Below, piece after piece: positions 43,339 through 56,165 of a stretch of DNA of 64,000 bases; positions within the stretch are counted from its first letter, which is position 1, and the number at the start of each line of letters is the position of its first letter. The notes below the pieces were generated by a model. The model searched no databases. It was not told the DNA's origin and worked only from the letters and a program-made list of their open reading frames with translations. The position numbers and the translations under genes were made by a program. The DNA is from Dastarcus helophoroides (lineage: Eukaryota; Arthropoda; Insecta; Coleoptera; Bothrideridae). The stretch lies in NCBI GenBank assembly GCA_028583605.1, contig CM053325.1, positions 48,678,987 through 48,742,986 on the forward strand, read 5' to 3'.

Positions 43339-44815
43339 GTGCTTCTGTTGGATCTGCCTTTTAGGGTTCCTACCAGTTCTTGGATGCTCGCGTCCATTTT
43401 CTTTAGGCTAGCGCTTATGTTCGCGTTCATTCCCTTTACTTCCTTCGTGTTAGCACTCATACTCGCATTCATTTCTTTTATGTTAGCGCTCATGTTCGCG
43501 AGATCAGTGTCATTCGCGGCCTCTTCGATGTCAGCTTTCCTAATTCTCCGTGACGCCCCTGGCTCTGAAACCTTGTAAGCGGCTTCGACCTCCAAGGCTC
43601 TAATCAGTGCCTCCCTTGATGTTCGGACGTTCGACAAGCGTATCACTCTCTGGACTTCCGGGTCTCTTATTCCTTCTATGAAAATTCTAACTGCGTGAAG
43701 TTCCAGAAAATCGGTTGGTGCTGTTGGATAGGCAATATACGCCAGCCTTCTCACGTCAGCCTCGAATTCTTGCAGGGTTTCGCCACTTTTCTGCCTTCTT
43801 ACTAGCAGCTGCGACTGGACAACTTGCTGCAAATGGTGGTCCCCAAATCTTAGCTCTAAAGCCCTAACTAGATCTTCATAATTGGCTTGTTCTTGATCCG
43901 ATAGAGTTCGGAGTAATTCCAGAGCATCTCCGCGCAGGGATACCACTAATGAGGTTGCCTTTGCTTCTTCCGCCCACCGATTTGCCTTAGCAGCAGCTTC
44001 GAACTGTTTTCTGTAGGTGTGGAAGGACGTTTTTCCGTCATAGGTCGGAGGTTTTACCTTTTGGGAAGAACTAGCAGGTACACTTTCGGATTCATGTTGT
44101 GTGCTTTGTCCACTTAGCAACTTTTTCATGTTGCTGATCTCCCTCCTTGTTGCATTTTCCAAATCAAGAAGTTTGCTGTTGAATTTTTCTTTTACTTCCC
44201 CAATTTCTTCCCTGACTTCGCCAATCTCTTCTTGCATTTCTTCTCGCATTCCTGTAATTTGTTCTTTCATTTCTCCTTTCATTCCTGTAATTTGCTCTTT
44301 CACTTCTTCTTTCATTTCTTCTCTCATTCCGGTAATTTGTTCTTTCATTTCTTCTTTCATTTTTGTAACGTCTACTTCCATTTTTTCAGTTATATTTGCT
44401 AGTAGACTATGCAATTCTTGTTTTTCTGCATTCCTCCTCTGTTCTTCTTGTCGTCTTCGTTCTTCCTCCTGTTCTTTTTCTTGTCGTCTTCGTTCTTCCT
44501 CCTGTTCTTTTTCTTGTCGTCTTCGTTCTTCCTCCTGTTCTTTTTCTTGTCGTCTTCGTTCTTCCTTCTGTTCTTTTTCTTGTCGTCTTCGCTTCGTTCT
44601 TCCTCCTGTTCTTTTTCTTGTCGTCTTCGTTCTTCCTCCTGTTCTTTTTCGTGTCGTCTTCGTTCTTCGTCTTGTCGTCTTCTTTCTTCCTCCTGTTCTT
44701 TTTCTTGCCGTCTTTGTTCTGCTTGGTCTTTAAACATTGCTAATAACGCTTGCATTTGTTGTTCCATTTTGGCCGATTTTAATCTCGTATCCATAAAGCG
44801 TATCTGAATGTTCAA
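43251..44815 (-). pseudogene. gag: Gypsy Gag, frameshifted by a 5-bp duplication
   Basis: Starts at 44815 (MNIQIRFMDTRLKSAKMEQQ) in a long Glu/Arg/Gln-rich coiled coil made of 11-residue EKEQEEERRRQ repeats. The frame is lost at 44587-44596, where CTTCG is duplicated. The gag frame is then open to the stop at 43251. Restored numbering is not attempted; positions below refer to the open 387-codon part from 44414. After an EEMKEQITGM-type heptad region, the capsid part begins near KPPTYDGKTSFHTYRKQFEA and includes ALELRFGDHH and SGETLQEFEADVRRLAY. A single zinc knuckle, CYNCGKPGHFKKDC, lies at 360-373 close to the C-terminus. The offset between the two parts is exactly explained by five extra bases. 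Confidence 0.93.
44450..44725 (-). repeat. 33-bp minisatellite inside gag
   Basis: About eight tandem 33-bp units (one is TCCTCCTGTTC..CGTCTTCGTTCT on the + strand), each encoding eleven residues of coiled coil. A 33-bp unit keeps frame when copy number changes; the 5-bp duplication at 44587 does not. The many open frames on the + strand here are shadows of the repeat. Confidence 0.93.
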
Positions 44816-44930
44816 GATTTTACTTGACGCGCCTCGTATAACTATTTAACAGTTTAAAACGTCCGAGATAAAGCCAATTACGGCACCTGGCACGAATTTT
44901 TTTCGAGTAATAAAGCACAATCCACGAATA

Positions 44931-44948
44931 ATTCCGCTTCTGACACCA
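44931..44948 (-). other. Primer-binding site, tRNA-Leu type
   Basis: Two bases inside the 5' LTR the sense strand reads TGGTGTCAGAAGCGG. The first 12 nt match the complement of a CCA-tailed metazoan tRNA-Leu that ends CTTCTGACA; after that the match is partial. Assignment relies on my recall of that tRNA sequence. Confidence 0.75.
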
Positions 44949-44950
44949 GA

Positions 44951-45300
44951 TGTTACGGGCTTATCGGTTCGATTGATTACACTTATCGAATAAGACCCAC
45001 TTTATTACTGAACTCAACAATTTACAATTAACTCACTTCTACTAACTCACTAATTGCACTGATTCTAACTGACTGACTCGAGGGAAAACTGACCGCCTTT
45101 TTATAGTTTCGGCCCGCGTCTTCCAGAATTTTCGGCAGATAAGGCTTATCGAATGCCGAAATTTCTGGAACGCTTATCTGCCGTTTGTTTCGTTATCGCG
45201 GCCGCTTTCCCCTTATCAGAACCTTCTAGAAACTTTTTTTATTTACTAAATTCTACAATTCTATTCTAAATCCTATTTCGTCTATTTACATTGCGTTACA
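44951..45300 (-). repeat. 5' LTR of the gypsy element, with promoter
   Basis: 350 bp, four differences from the other LTR. The sense-strand TATAAAAAGG at 45095-45104 is a good TATA box for the element's transcript. The same position in the 3' LTR is identical. The solo LTRs keep a TATAAATA-like word here. Confidence 0.96.
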
Positions 45301-45839
45301 GTATGCTTGATACGTTTAAAGCCTGATTTATACATAATAATATACAGAGTGTTTTTTTTAAACGATCCACCCCAAATATATAGAAAACAAAAACGTTATA
45401 TGCAAAATACCGAAACGGGTTAATTTTGATTGTGGGGACACTTAATTGGTGTAGGTTGAGATCTGCAGGTGCAGCCCCTTGACCGAGGTAGCAGCATCCT
45501 TAAAAATCTTAAATCGAACAGGGGTCAAAAAATTTATTGTTTGAAAGGCCCATTTAACCTCTTTTCACCTATGTAGTAGTATTTTATTTCTGCGATTGAT
45601 TTTTGAGAAAACCACTTGTTTTGCAGCATAGCCCGCGTTCATGTTTTTCCAGCAAAACATTGTTATTAAGCGTCTATCGTTAGTAAAATCAACGTTTGGG
45701 AATGTCAACTATCAAAGAAAGAGATGTTTTGATGAAACTAATGTTTGAACCACTGTTTAGAGTTTAACTTCAAATAATCAGTTAAACGTCAATTAATAAG
45801 TAAAGAACACACCATGAATGATGAGAAAAAAATTAATGT

Positions 45840-46560
45840 CTTAAAAAATACAAAGCCTTTCGTTTAAAAGAGTTGAATTTTACATGAGATGCTCGAAATG
45901 AGCACCACTTTGTTCCAGGCAGTAGTAGTACGGTTTTTAAATGCCTGTCTCACTTTTTGAAATGTTTCTCGCGTAATTTGCCTATATCCATCAACAATTC
46001 GTTGTTGTAAGATCTCCAAATTAGCCGGTTGTGATTTGTATACCACTAAATTCGAATGGTTCCAAAGAAGAAAATCTAAACTTGTCAAGCCTGGTGATCG
46101 TGCTGGCCACTTAATTGCACCACGTCTGCCAATTAATTCAATAGTTTGGCAATCGGCGGTTTAGCCAATTAAAGGCATAATGTGCTGGAGCTTCATCTTG
46201 TCGAAAGAAGAACTGCCTCGATTTCTTTATAAATCTTGCTGATTCTCTATTGCCTAGGATATTAAAGAATCTATGATATTTTCTAACATATTCAAGTAAA
46301 TGTCACGGGTTAGTTTTCATTTATGGATATGGGTCCAATGATGATCCCGAAGAATCCGTACCTAAACATTTAATTAATTTTTTTGTGACAAAATAGGGTT
46401 TCTCATTGCTTTAGTAACGCACATTGTGTTTATTAACAGAAGTAAGTAAAGTAAAGCTGCATTCATCACTGAAGCAGTTATTTTTTACAAATTTTAGGTT
46501 TGCAGTGACTAATATCGACATAGTCTCACAAAACTCTATTCATCTGTTGTAATCTTCACC
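45840..46560 (-). pseudogene. DDE transposase remnant (Tc/mariner-IS630-like family common in insects)
   Basis: On the minus strand, frames in order give SDECSF, then FRQDEAPAHY (QDGAPAHY in the family), then KWPARSPGLTSLDFLLW (family: WPARSPDLTPLDFFLWG, so an Asp is Gly here), then QPANLEILQQRIVDGYRQIT and TFQKVRQAF to the end. The last part (46088-45864) is one open frame. Others are interrupted by stops and shifts. A CAGAGTG at 45344 may be one terminus; the other was not found. It lies about 540 bp from the gypsy element and has no connection with it. Confidence 0.8.
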
Positions 46561-46619
46561 AAACTCCGAGTAAACATTTTTAAATTCGCAAATTGATAAA
46601 TACGTTTCATAAACTTTTA

Positions 46620-47960
46620 ATTTTTTTTACAAAACGTTTTTTCTCAAAATGTGGCGATTAAAGTCAAAAACTCGATATGACGAAATTAAAGTCAAATCTC
46701 CTAAGTAATTAAGGTCGAAATTTACCGATTAAAGTTAATATCTTCTCATTAAGGTGAAATTTTTTCCTTTTTTTCTTTCCTCAAAATTTCGAGAAAACTC
46801 GACAGTTTGAAATTAAAGTCGAAATAATGTGTGATTCTAAAGTTGAAATTTTAGAAAAAACGTAAAAATTTAAACTTCAAAGTGAACATTTGGACAGAAC
46901 ACTCGAAATTTGAACAAAAATCAAAGATTTTAAAGAACTTCTGGTATTTTCGATTTAAAAATTGGAAGCTACTAATAGCGTGAGTAAAATTCCAAATTAT
47001 ACATAAAATCAGTTTTAACCCAAAACCTTAACAAAATTCAGGTTTCTTAGAAAGTTTCTGTCAAAATGAAAACATTATTTATTAAAAAGAAAATCAAAAT
47101 TGCTATATTAATTTCGAAATTTTCGAAAACCTATTAAAATTTCATGTTTAAACTTGAGATTTCTAAACTAAAGTTTATAGTAAAACAACATTTTAAATTT
47201 CTAGTTTTTCATAAAATGTTTGAATTTTTCTCATAATTTTTTGTTAATTTATAGTTAATTGTTATTAATTTTAAGCTTCTTTGGACATTTAAAGTTTTTT
47301 GTCAAAATGTGGTGGTTAGGTTTGAAATTTTAAGGTTGAAGTCTAAATTTCGAGGAAAAAAAATGAAAATTTTTGAAAAAAGTGCGATTTATTAAAGCAA
47401 AACGTTTCACAAAAATTTCAATTTGACATTTTCGCCTTTTCATCAACTTTTTTACTTTAATCTGAAAATTCGAATCCGAAATTTTAAGATTTTCTTAGGA
47501 GAGTTTCTTCTGGAAATTCTGGATTGAAACTTGAACCTTAATATTTTTCTCTAAAATTTCGATACAAAACTCGAAACCTAGACTTTTTTTGGAGTTTTTA
47601 ACTTTTGATCTCAAAATTTTGACCTTCACCTCAAAGTTTCTCGAAATTTCGAATTTAAACTCAAAATTTGGACGTTTTTCTCGAAATTTCGTGCTAGAAT
47701 TTAAATTCTTGTAAATGACGTTTTTGTTAATGGATTTTTTCTCAAAAATCTGGATTTAAGTTTACGAACTGAAAATTCGAGAACATTTTTGTAAGTTTTT
47801 GATCTTTTCGAAGTTTTGCATAAAATTTTGCATTTAAAGTTGAAAATTATACTTTTTCAAATTCCACTTTAAAATTTCGAGTTTTTCTGTCTGAACTTTT
47901 TTTAAAATCTGAAAATTGAATTCTTTAAAATAAATTTATTTCGAATAATTTTCAAAATTT
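46620..47960 (-). repeat. 20-nt A-tract repeat, T-rich on + strand, mixed at left
   Basis: 46620-46870 mixes both polarities (GAAATTAAAGTCGAAAT and TTTCTCAAAATGTGG). From about 46900 the T-rich form prevails (GGACGTTTTTCTCGAAATTTC near 47668). Frames are short and low-complexity. Confidence 0.6.
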
Positions 47961-48409
47961 TTGAACTTTTTGACATTATCGCGGGTGCAATACTTAAGCA
48001 ACTCTTAAAGCTAACAATTATTAAAATAAAAATATTTTTCATGAAATTATTCTCTGAAGGGCTAGATTTCAATAAGAATTTTAATGATATAATATAAATA
48101 GTCACAATGGAAGCTTAAAGTGCTATCGCGGGTGCAATCAAATCGGCTCTCCTTTCCAGATTACCAGAGGTACCATTTTTCAGTTGGTTTTTTGCAGCAT
48201 ATATTCAAATGATATTATGTATAAACACCTCAAGTATTTAAATGCGAAGTTAAGGCTACAAAAAATAGTTTTATTATTAAATCCAGATTTTGGTTTCTTG
48301 TATTGACATCAAAAACGTAACAAATACTGCGATTTAGAAGTTTATGTTGGAATCGTCTCCAGCGGAATTGCCTCTTTGTCTCAACATTTTACGTCAAATT
48401 TGTTTTTTT

Positions 48410-48870
48410 ATTTTTTCTGATTTTAAATTTGAAAGTTTGAGTTTTTTTACAAATTTCGACTTAGGTCCGAAAACATAAATTTGCTAAATAAAATATGATA
48501 CCTCTTTTCTTCATGGTCACCGCAGATCAAATCAAAAGTTATTGCAAGCCATATGTAACTCGCGAGCTACGAATCAGCCATCGATTTTTTAAAACGATTG
48601 AAATAATAGGAAAAAATTGAAAGTGTAAACCCAGAATTTTAAGCAAAAAAAGTTGAAATTGAAGAAAATATTCGAAATTTATTTTGCAAAATTCTACATA
48701 ATTTTAATTCAAATGCTAGTGATAAATATTGAAATATTTAAAAATAAACGTCAGTGTTTCTAAAAAATTTCAAAATTTTAAATTTAAAGCTGACATGGGA
48801 CAAAATAAAAATTGGTTTAAATTGAAAATTTTAATAAAAATAAGTTGAAGTTTCAAAGAAACTCGTGAAC
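48410..48870. repeat. 20-nt A-tract repeat, both polarities
   Basis: T-rich at the left edge (TTTTTTACAAATTTCGACTT), A-rich from about 48600 (GCAAAAAAAGTTGAAATTG). Interrupted by unrelated DNA at 48490-48590. Confidence 0.45.
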
Positions 48871-48879
48871 AACACAATA

Positions 48880-51800
48880 ATAAAAATCCAGTGAAAATAT
48901 TGGGTTGAAATTCGTGACTTTAAATGTAAAGTTGAAATTGAAATGGGTACGTTTTGTCAACTGCAGACATTTGAATTTGCATTGAACCGAAATAAACCGA
49001 TATTTTCTTTTCGGTTCAATTCCGATAGTCCTGTATATAAGCATATATATTTTTGAAAAGAGGAAAAAATGCTCTTTCATTTAAAATCATTGCCTACTAT
49101 GGTTTCCGTCTCAAAAATTGAACTTAAAATTATATCTCCAAAACCAAAAGGCCAATTAAAAAAAATCATTTACATCATTAAATTTTACGTGAAGAATTAC
49201 ATCAAAAACATTTTAAATTAAATATTTGCAGTATAACACTATAAGAAGGGGAAACGGGTAAAAATACAACATTTTTGTGCTGACCAGGTAATTTATCTCA
49301 TAACATTGGTTTAGATTTGTGAAAACCCCAATCCTCTATCTCTACTGAAATAGTAGTAATAGGGCAAAACCATCGAAAATGGGATGTTCTGTAAATGAGG
49401 CAAGTAATTTTAAAATGTATAATGGGTCCATATTAATCCCTAATACCTACAAAACTTTTTTTAAAACAAGTAATGTAGACATTATCTTTCGTGTCTTATG
49501 TCGTGAATAACCCGGTATACAGCGAATTTTTTTTTGTAGTAGTAGTAGTAGTAGTAGTAATTTGAATATTGCTTAACTGGTTTTAAAAAATTGATCCCTG
49601 ATTTGGCTTTAGTGATTTTCAACTCATATTCGAGGAAAGCAATTTGTCAAGCTGTGTCCAAACTTCTAACGGGTGTCTATAGATTATGCTCATCTGTCGT
49701 TCACATATGTCCAAACCATGTGCATGCATATAGAAAGTACAATCGCAAGTCAGATGCGAGGCAAAGCACTCACTAATAGGTATGAGTTTAGCGAGCGGGG
49801 TTTCCGTCACCCCATAGGCCATTCCCATGGCACATTGGCGGCCACCCTTGCCAGGTGATTTCCCATAAGACCGTGCACATGTTTGCACATATGCCTCCGT
49901 ATTGCATATGTACTTCGGACTATTGTGCCTTTTAATTGTTCATATCATTTATTTATGATTTGGGCTTTCCACTACAGCTTGTTTCACCGAATGTTGATTT
50001 CGTGCTCTAAATAAATTATGTTCTTTGAAACCAAATTCTTGGAAGTCATTTAAACAGGAAAGTGATTTCATCATAGCTTCGCCAAATGATAGAAAAAAAC
50101 ATATATTTAACCTTTCACTTTGTCCCTAGGTACTCAGCATAGCTGATTTATACATATACTTGAATTTTCCATTTTTTCGTCTTCTTGTATTCACAGCAAC
50201 AAGCACATTATTCAAGGTACTACTATAACAAAACCATTGATTAAATAATAGTAACCCCAACGATATTACCCTTATGCAAATACTGATTTCTTCAAAACTA
50301 TTTTAGTTTCTGTTTATTAAAACACAGGGATACGGGGTGTTAACTATAAAGTGCTAAAAACTTCAGGTGTTGATTCTGCATCAAGAATTAGCATACATCT
50401 TTCATGTGTAGTTTTTTTTTTCGAAACCTTCTCCTTTAGAAATTAAGAGTTGGAAATTTAAAAAAACTCTATTTATTTTTTCTCAAAAATGAAATATCTA
50501 TGAAAATAAAAATTGATTACTCATAAAAACTTATGAAACAAAATTTTATACATAGTTTTAAGTGGCCCTTTTTATTTAGAATTGGGTAAAGCTTATAACA
50601 TTATAAATGTTTTATTCAGAACTTTGTTAAATTAAATATACATTTATAAAAATACAAGTAACGCAGTTTAATCTTCGTGTTCATTTCCAACTTTTTTTAT
50701 TTTCGCTTCTTAATCGCATTGCTCCAGTGGAGTACCCTTTGCGAGTGAATTGTAAACAAGAGAAAATAAGTTCAGAAACATTTTTGTGTCTTTAATATTT
50801 TTTGCAAAGTTGACGGTTTTCAAGTAAAAAAAAAATTTGCTGCTGTATATCAGACGCGTTCATTTGACAAATCCTAAAAATCATTAGATGTTAACACTAC
50901 TCAACGGTGCAAAGTAATTCAGGATGTTATTTCTACATCGAAAATTTGCATAATAAATGTATCTAAAGTTTTTCGCAAAATCATTTTTTTAAAGTGTTAG
51001 TCTTTTCAATCTTTTCTCGTTCATTGAAAATCTATGAATAGTAAACTTAAAAACTTGATAAACTGGGAAAAAAGAATAATTCAAAACTATGTGAAATTTC
51101 AGTTAGTCAAATGACGATGTTACTACTATCGCATGTTTTATTACTTTTTACTTAAAAAATTATCAACATTAAAGCAAATATGACGTAAACGAAAATATTT
51201 GCAAACTTATCGAAGTTTGTAGCTCATATTTTTACCAACCAATATTCTTATGTACAAAAAACTTCCGAATAAAAAATTGATAAGGGTTGGAAGATTTACA
51301 TTGACCCTTTCTAATAAGAAGAGTTTAATGAAATTAGATATTCAGAAAAATATAGCACATTTAAAAAATGCGTAGGATATTCAAAATTAAAAACATTTAG
51401 TTCGTGCGAAATTTTCATGTTTGCATACCAATTTCAGCAACAAAAAAATAGATACGTTTCGGTCGAAGAAGCATATATATATTTAAGTATACTTGTGTAC
51501 TATTTCAAGTAACTGTTTAGCATACTTAAACTCGGAACTGCAAAATTGGTAAAAAACTACATAGTTATTAATAAATTCCCATCAAGTATTTGTTTACTAG
51601 CGAGTGAATAAAACTAACAGCATTCGGTGAACATACTGGCTGACATATGAAATGATGTTAATGCTGTTATCTAAATCAGTGACAGTTGTGGCCCGGCTGG
51701 ATAGTGTCAATTAGAGCCGGCAATTTGCCCAAATATCATCCATATGGCAGGCTTCTGTTACAAGAAAAATTTTTGTTTCAAAAATTACGCTTCAACGTTG

Positions 51801-52360
51801 ACAGCTGCCAATACTGTAAATGCTTTTTTGATCGTAAAGATCCATAAAGAAAACATCTAGCGTATATAAATTTGTTATATGATCACATATGGTGGACATC
51901 GATGATATATAAAAGCAATTTCTATGCATATTAAATAATTTGGTATACTTGTGCTAAATATATAATGAATTTTTATGGTTACCAAATTTAACATGGACAT
52001 ATTGTAAATGTAGAAAAATTTTACGATAAATATGTGCTAATGTGTCTGGAATTTAAATTTCAAAGCCGTTTTATAAAACTGTATGAACCAATACAAGCTT
52101 TGGGTTTAGTTGATTATCATCAATGCGTATTACTCACTGAACCCGTTGTTAAGGCAAATACTTAGGACTAGCCGTGGCACAGCTATTGAGGGCTAAACGG
52201 TGCAATGCATTGGCGCCCTAAGCTCAGGGGGCCCTCCACCCCTGACGTAAAATTTCGAACTGATCTCGCGAAAATTGTTCCCACTTCAGAACATAAAAAA
52301 TATTGTAAATATTGTACTTTTCCTAGGACTTCCTGTTTGGAAAATTCGAGACATATTTAC
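48880..52360. other. Mostly non-repetitive AT-rich sequence with two GC-rich patches
   Basis: 49640-49900 is GC-richer, with frames on both strands (89 codons on minus, 49888-49619) of no recognised family. 52165-52255 is a GC-rich fragment with CCGTGGCACAGCTA and GGGGGCCCTCCACCCCTGAC, possibly a SINE or repeat scrap. A (GTA)n run of about seven units lies at 49537-49559. Nothing else identifiable. Confidence 0.4.
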
Positions 52361-52369
52361 GATTTTTTT

Positions 52370-53310
52370 CATTTAGTCATTTTCTTCTTGGAAATTTTTA
52401 ACTTTCAAAAAATTCCTTATTTAAAACTGCAGGTTTTAATTTTTCCAGGTTCTAATTTTAAACTGGAAATGTAGGCATTTCCTGGAAACATTGGCTTGCT
52501 TTTCTCAAAATTTTGATCTAAATTTCATTATACTTTTAAATTCGTAATTTGTTATTTACGTCTAATATAAAAATTATAATATTACGTTTTCCTTAAAATT
52601 TAACGCTTTCTTGTTTGTTCATTTCTTTAGTTTTAATTTTTTAAACTCGAGAATTAAAATTTTTTTAAATAAATTTCAAAGTTTCTCTTCGAAATTTTTG
52701 TTTTATAAAAAATTTGCAGTATAATTTTGAATTGAAAATTTCGATTTTAACCGGAAATTAAGACCTTTTTATAAAAACTTTGTGTTAAAATTTGAGTACA
52801 TATAGTGAGGTAAGATTATAATGACTTTGAAGGGGAAGGGAAAACCGATCAAGCAGATAAAATCAGACAAAAGCTCATATTTAAATTCAAAACTTTTACT
52901 ATGTTTAAGTCATACAAAACGCTTGATCACTATAAGCAGATTCATAATAAATGAATTTAACTGGATATTTAAAACTTCAAGTTTTTCTTAGAACTTATAT
53001 ATTTTTTCACATTTCAGAGGTTAAAATTGAAATTTTGGTAAATATTTAATTTCACATAAATTTTTACCTTCAGAGTGTACGTAGATTTCATCTTTGTTGA
53101 TTAGTTGTTTCTCACAATTTTAAGTTTCACATCGATATTTCGATCCATTTCCTAAAATTACTCGCATCTATTTCATACATTGGAAACTATTCCAAATAAG
53201 TATTTCAGAATTCTGAGTATAAACTTCAAACACTTCGTAAAGTTGAAATTTTTAAATTGGAATTTTTGAGTAGTTTTATTTTGTAATTTTTCCTTTTTCT
53301 TCTTTTTTTA
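52370..53310 (-). repeat. 20-nt A-tract repeat, T-rich on + strand
   Basis: Eroded units; a non-array island near 52800-52940 (AGGGGAAGGGAAAACCGATC) interrupts it. Confidence 0.5.
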
Positions 53311-53341
53311 ATTCAATCCACTCTCAAAGGGCAACCCCATT

Positions 53342-54560
53342 TTATGCCTTCAGACACCACGAGGGGAATGCGGAAAAATGCGTGATTTTTGAGGCGTTGA
53401 AGTCGACCAGATTTTTTTTACCCCATTCCAGAAAGATTTCGAGGTCCCGCTTAATTATCTGTATCTGCTGTTCCCTTAACCAATCTAAAGCCCAAAAAAA
53501 CGATGACACCAAGTTACTATCATCTGGGTAATTGTATATTGGATTGGTAGTTGAAGCTAAGAGATCATTTATGTGTAACAGAAATAGAGAAGAAGACGGG
53601 ACAAACCTCTGAGGCACCCTTGCATTAATTGGAAATGTCTCGGACGAGACGCCATCAACGACGACCTGAAGAGATCTGTCAGCGAGAAAACTGGATATCA
53701 AATAACAGAGTCCAGGAGCCATAATATGTTAATTTGGCGGTGCCAAACTCTGTCGAAGGCCTTTGAAATATCCAATACCATGATCCTAGCCTCATCGTGT
53801 TTTTCCATAGCTGAGTTACAGATATGAGTAACATATGCCAGTAGATCACAGTTGAGCGTTGTTTTTTGAAACCCTATTGCCTCTCCGAGATAATTCTATT
53901 CTGCTCCAAATATTTGAGAATTTCGACGTTAATAACCTTTTGCATCACTTTAGATATAACGGACAACAAAAATATTGGACCAGATTTCTTTTTCCCTCTT
54001 TAGGGATAGGCTGCATCCTAACATGTTTCCAAAATTTAGATAATACGCCTTTGTTGTAAGAAAATGTGAATAATTTGCTTAGGACAGGAGTCAACTCTAG
54101 ATCGTACTTCTTGAGAACAATAGCGCGGATGCCATCAAGGGCACAAGCTTTCGATGTGTCGAGTTCCAGTAGAATCTTTCTGGCTGTGCGTTGTCCGAAA
54201 ACAACTTCAGGCATTGAAGTGCCAACCTTAGGAAAAATAGGAGGTTCTGCATTTAAAGTAGTCCCAATATTTTTGTTGTCATCGAGTAAAGGTTTAAAAT
54301 TCGAAGATGTAAAATTCTTTCCAATCGTTTTTGCAAATCCCCAAAAGGACAGTTAATAAGCCTCTGCAGCTTATTACGATTGAAATCCCTTTTTGCCTCA
54401 TTTCGTGCATCTATAAAGATGGCCGAGTCTCGACTGAGGGATTACTACGTCAACGACAATATGAGCGATTTTTGTAGAAGACAGACAGCCTGAGCACATT
54501 TTTTGCTGAACCGAGATTTACTGGAGGCAGACTTCTTTTGGGAATGAGCATTCCATACCA
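53342..54560 (-). pseudogene. Jockey-type LINE RT remnant
   Basis: Read on the minus strand from 54560: EAKRDFNRNKLQRLI-like linker, then ARKILLELDTSKACALDGI and PIPKEGKRN (RT start). Next come LITSFLADR-like ISSFLADRSLQVVVDGVSSE, FPINARVPQRFVPSSSLFLLHINDL (motif B, with usual GVPQGSVLSP altered), and IYNYPDDSNLVS (motif C, YADD changed to YPDD). Several frameshifts and stops divide it; the region with the motif A Asp is scrambled near 53730-53900. Endonuclease and C-terminus are absent. It may belong to the same family as the C-terminal piece at 60880. Confidence 0.85.
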
Positions 54561-54639
54561 ACCAGGGTAGTTTCAGTGATGGATTCGGCGACTGAGGAAG
54601 GGGTTCTAGAAATCAGTTTAGCAGTGCTTTAGCATTATG

Positions 54640-55370
54640 CTAATAAAAATCGCAAAATATAATTGTAGGTAAGTTATAGATTAATACTCTTAATATACAT
54701 AATATAAGTCAACAAATAGCATGACCATTTGAATTTATATAAATGCTCCCACATGATGTTGATTAGGGTTTACAATTTCCCCAGAAAATCCACTAAATAG
54801 GTGAAATTAGAAACAAAATAATGGGGTAATTGGGAACATTAATTAATGCGCAAGTAATGAGATTTTTTCAAAAATCAAAATTGTTTAAACTATTGAAGGA
54901 CGTTTGGATGTAGGAAATTACTCCTGCTAATGTCATCTGAGGTTTTACATCTACTGAAATTTATCATAGATGCCAGAAATTTACCAAAATACAGAAAACA
55001 AAAAATGATGTCCACTACCCAAACAGAAGGTAATGAAATTACTTACATAAGCCAAGTTTATCTGAACTAGAAAAGTAATTGCTTCATTGAAAACATTTAT
55101 AAATCATATCACATCCAAAATGGTTGTCTCAATTACCCCAATATTTTCAATAATAATAATAAGCGAAGGGGCAATCGTAAACTGAATTTTTTGCAAAAAG
55201 TCCCACAAAATTTGTATATTTAACAATACAAATTGATCAAAAACTTAATCGCCAATGGTATCAATCATTTAGATGCCCTAATTTAACTTTTATTAAAAAT
55301 ATATGTATATGGACGTTTAAACTTCAAACTTTGAAAATCGTTTACAAATACCCTACTTGACCCCAATTCA
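54640..55370. other. AT-rich non-coding sequence
   Basis: No ORF, inverted ends or duplicate seen. Confidence 0.4.
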
Positions 55371-55379
55371 TTTACTACA

Positions 55380-56165
55380 GACTCTTTTTTTAATTTAGAT
55401 ATTCTTTCAACTTCCCCTAAAAGTTAAAATATTTACCTTTTTTCCTAAAATTTCAACTTTGAAATCAAAACTATGTTATTTTTAAAAGACACAACACACA
55501 ACGAATTACAATTCGAAATTAGAAATATTTCAAAAGTTCTACTTTCTTCGTAAAATTTTTTGTTACTTCTTTAAATCTTTTTAATTATTTCGAAAATATT
55601 CTCAAACAGATTCTTTTACCTAAATGTAGACTTTTTATTAAAATTAGATGCTAAATTAAATATATTCTCTATAAATTTAAAATTCAACTGGTTGGAGAAA
55701 TTTCAGTTACTTATCTAACTTTTTTCCCAGTTTTGGGTTAACATTTTTTATATCTTCCTAAAATGTCGGCTCCAAATTTCAAACTTAAATTTTAGGAATT
55801 TTTGATTCCTCTTCGAATTTTAATTTTCATAAAATCTTTTTCTCGAAATTCCTGTTTTTCCCCTAAATTTTGATTCTCGACCATTTTCTGTTTTTGTAAA
55901 GTTGAAGTTTTTCTTAAAATTTAGGCTTTTTTCTCATAATTACGAACTTGGACGTGAAACATTCAAAATTTATATTGATTTCTAATGTTTTTCAACTTTC
56001 AAATTTTTTCTCAAAATGTACAGGTTTTTGAAGAAAAGCGTAAGTTTATAATTTGCAATTGATACTTCCCCATTAATCTTGAAAATTGGGCTTTAAACAC
56101 AACATTCTGAGTTTATCTCAAAATTTCGACGTTAATCGTGGCAATTCTAAGAATATCCAGCACTT
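55380..56165 (-). repeat. 20-nt A-tract repeat, T-rich on + strand
   Basis: TTTCCTAAAATTTCAACTTT-like units; the polarity is opposite to the tract that follows at 56400. Confidence 0.55.

Larger units (their letters stand above)
39332..45300 (-). mobile_element. Nearly complete Ty3/gypsy LTR retrotransposon
   Basis: 5,969 bp on the minus strand with two 350-bp LTRs and a 4-nt target duplication, GTAT (39328-39331 and 45301-45304). In transcription order: 5' LTR (44951-45300), primer site matching tRNA-Leu, gag, then pol with protease, RT, RNase H and integrase, a polypurine tract, and the 3' LTR. No env frame follows pol. The gag-before-pol and RT-before-integrase order and the GPY-type C-terminus are Ty3/gypsy traits. 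The LTRs differ at only four of 350 positions, so insertion is recent, but a 5-bp duplication breaks gag and pol has an apparent in-frame gap. Confidence 0.97.

Noticed and set aside
44101..44807. Several long + strand frames rich in Leu, Phe and Ser
   Set aside because: Shadows of the 33-bp gag minisatellite; the real frame is on the minus strand.
39332..45300. Possible env gene, which would make the element an errantivirus
   Set aside because: The polypurine tract and LTR follow within about 30 bp of the pol stop, leaving no room.
52168..52255. tRNA-derived SINE suggested by CCGTGGCACAGCTATTGAGG
   Set aside because: Only one box-like stretch, no B box and no tail; listed only as an unidentified GC-rich fragment.
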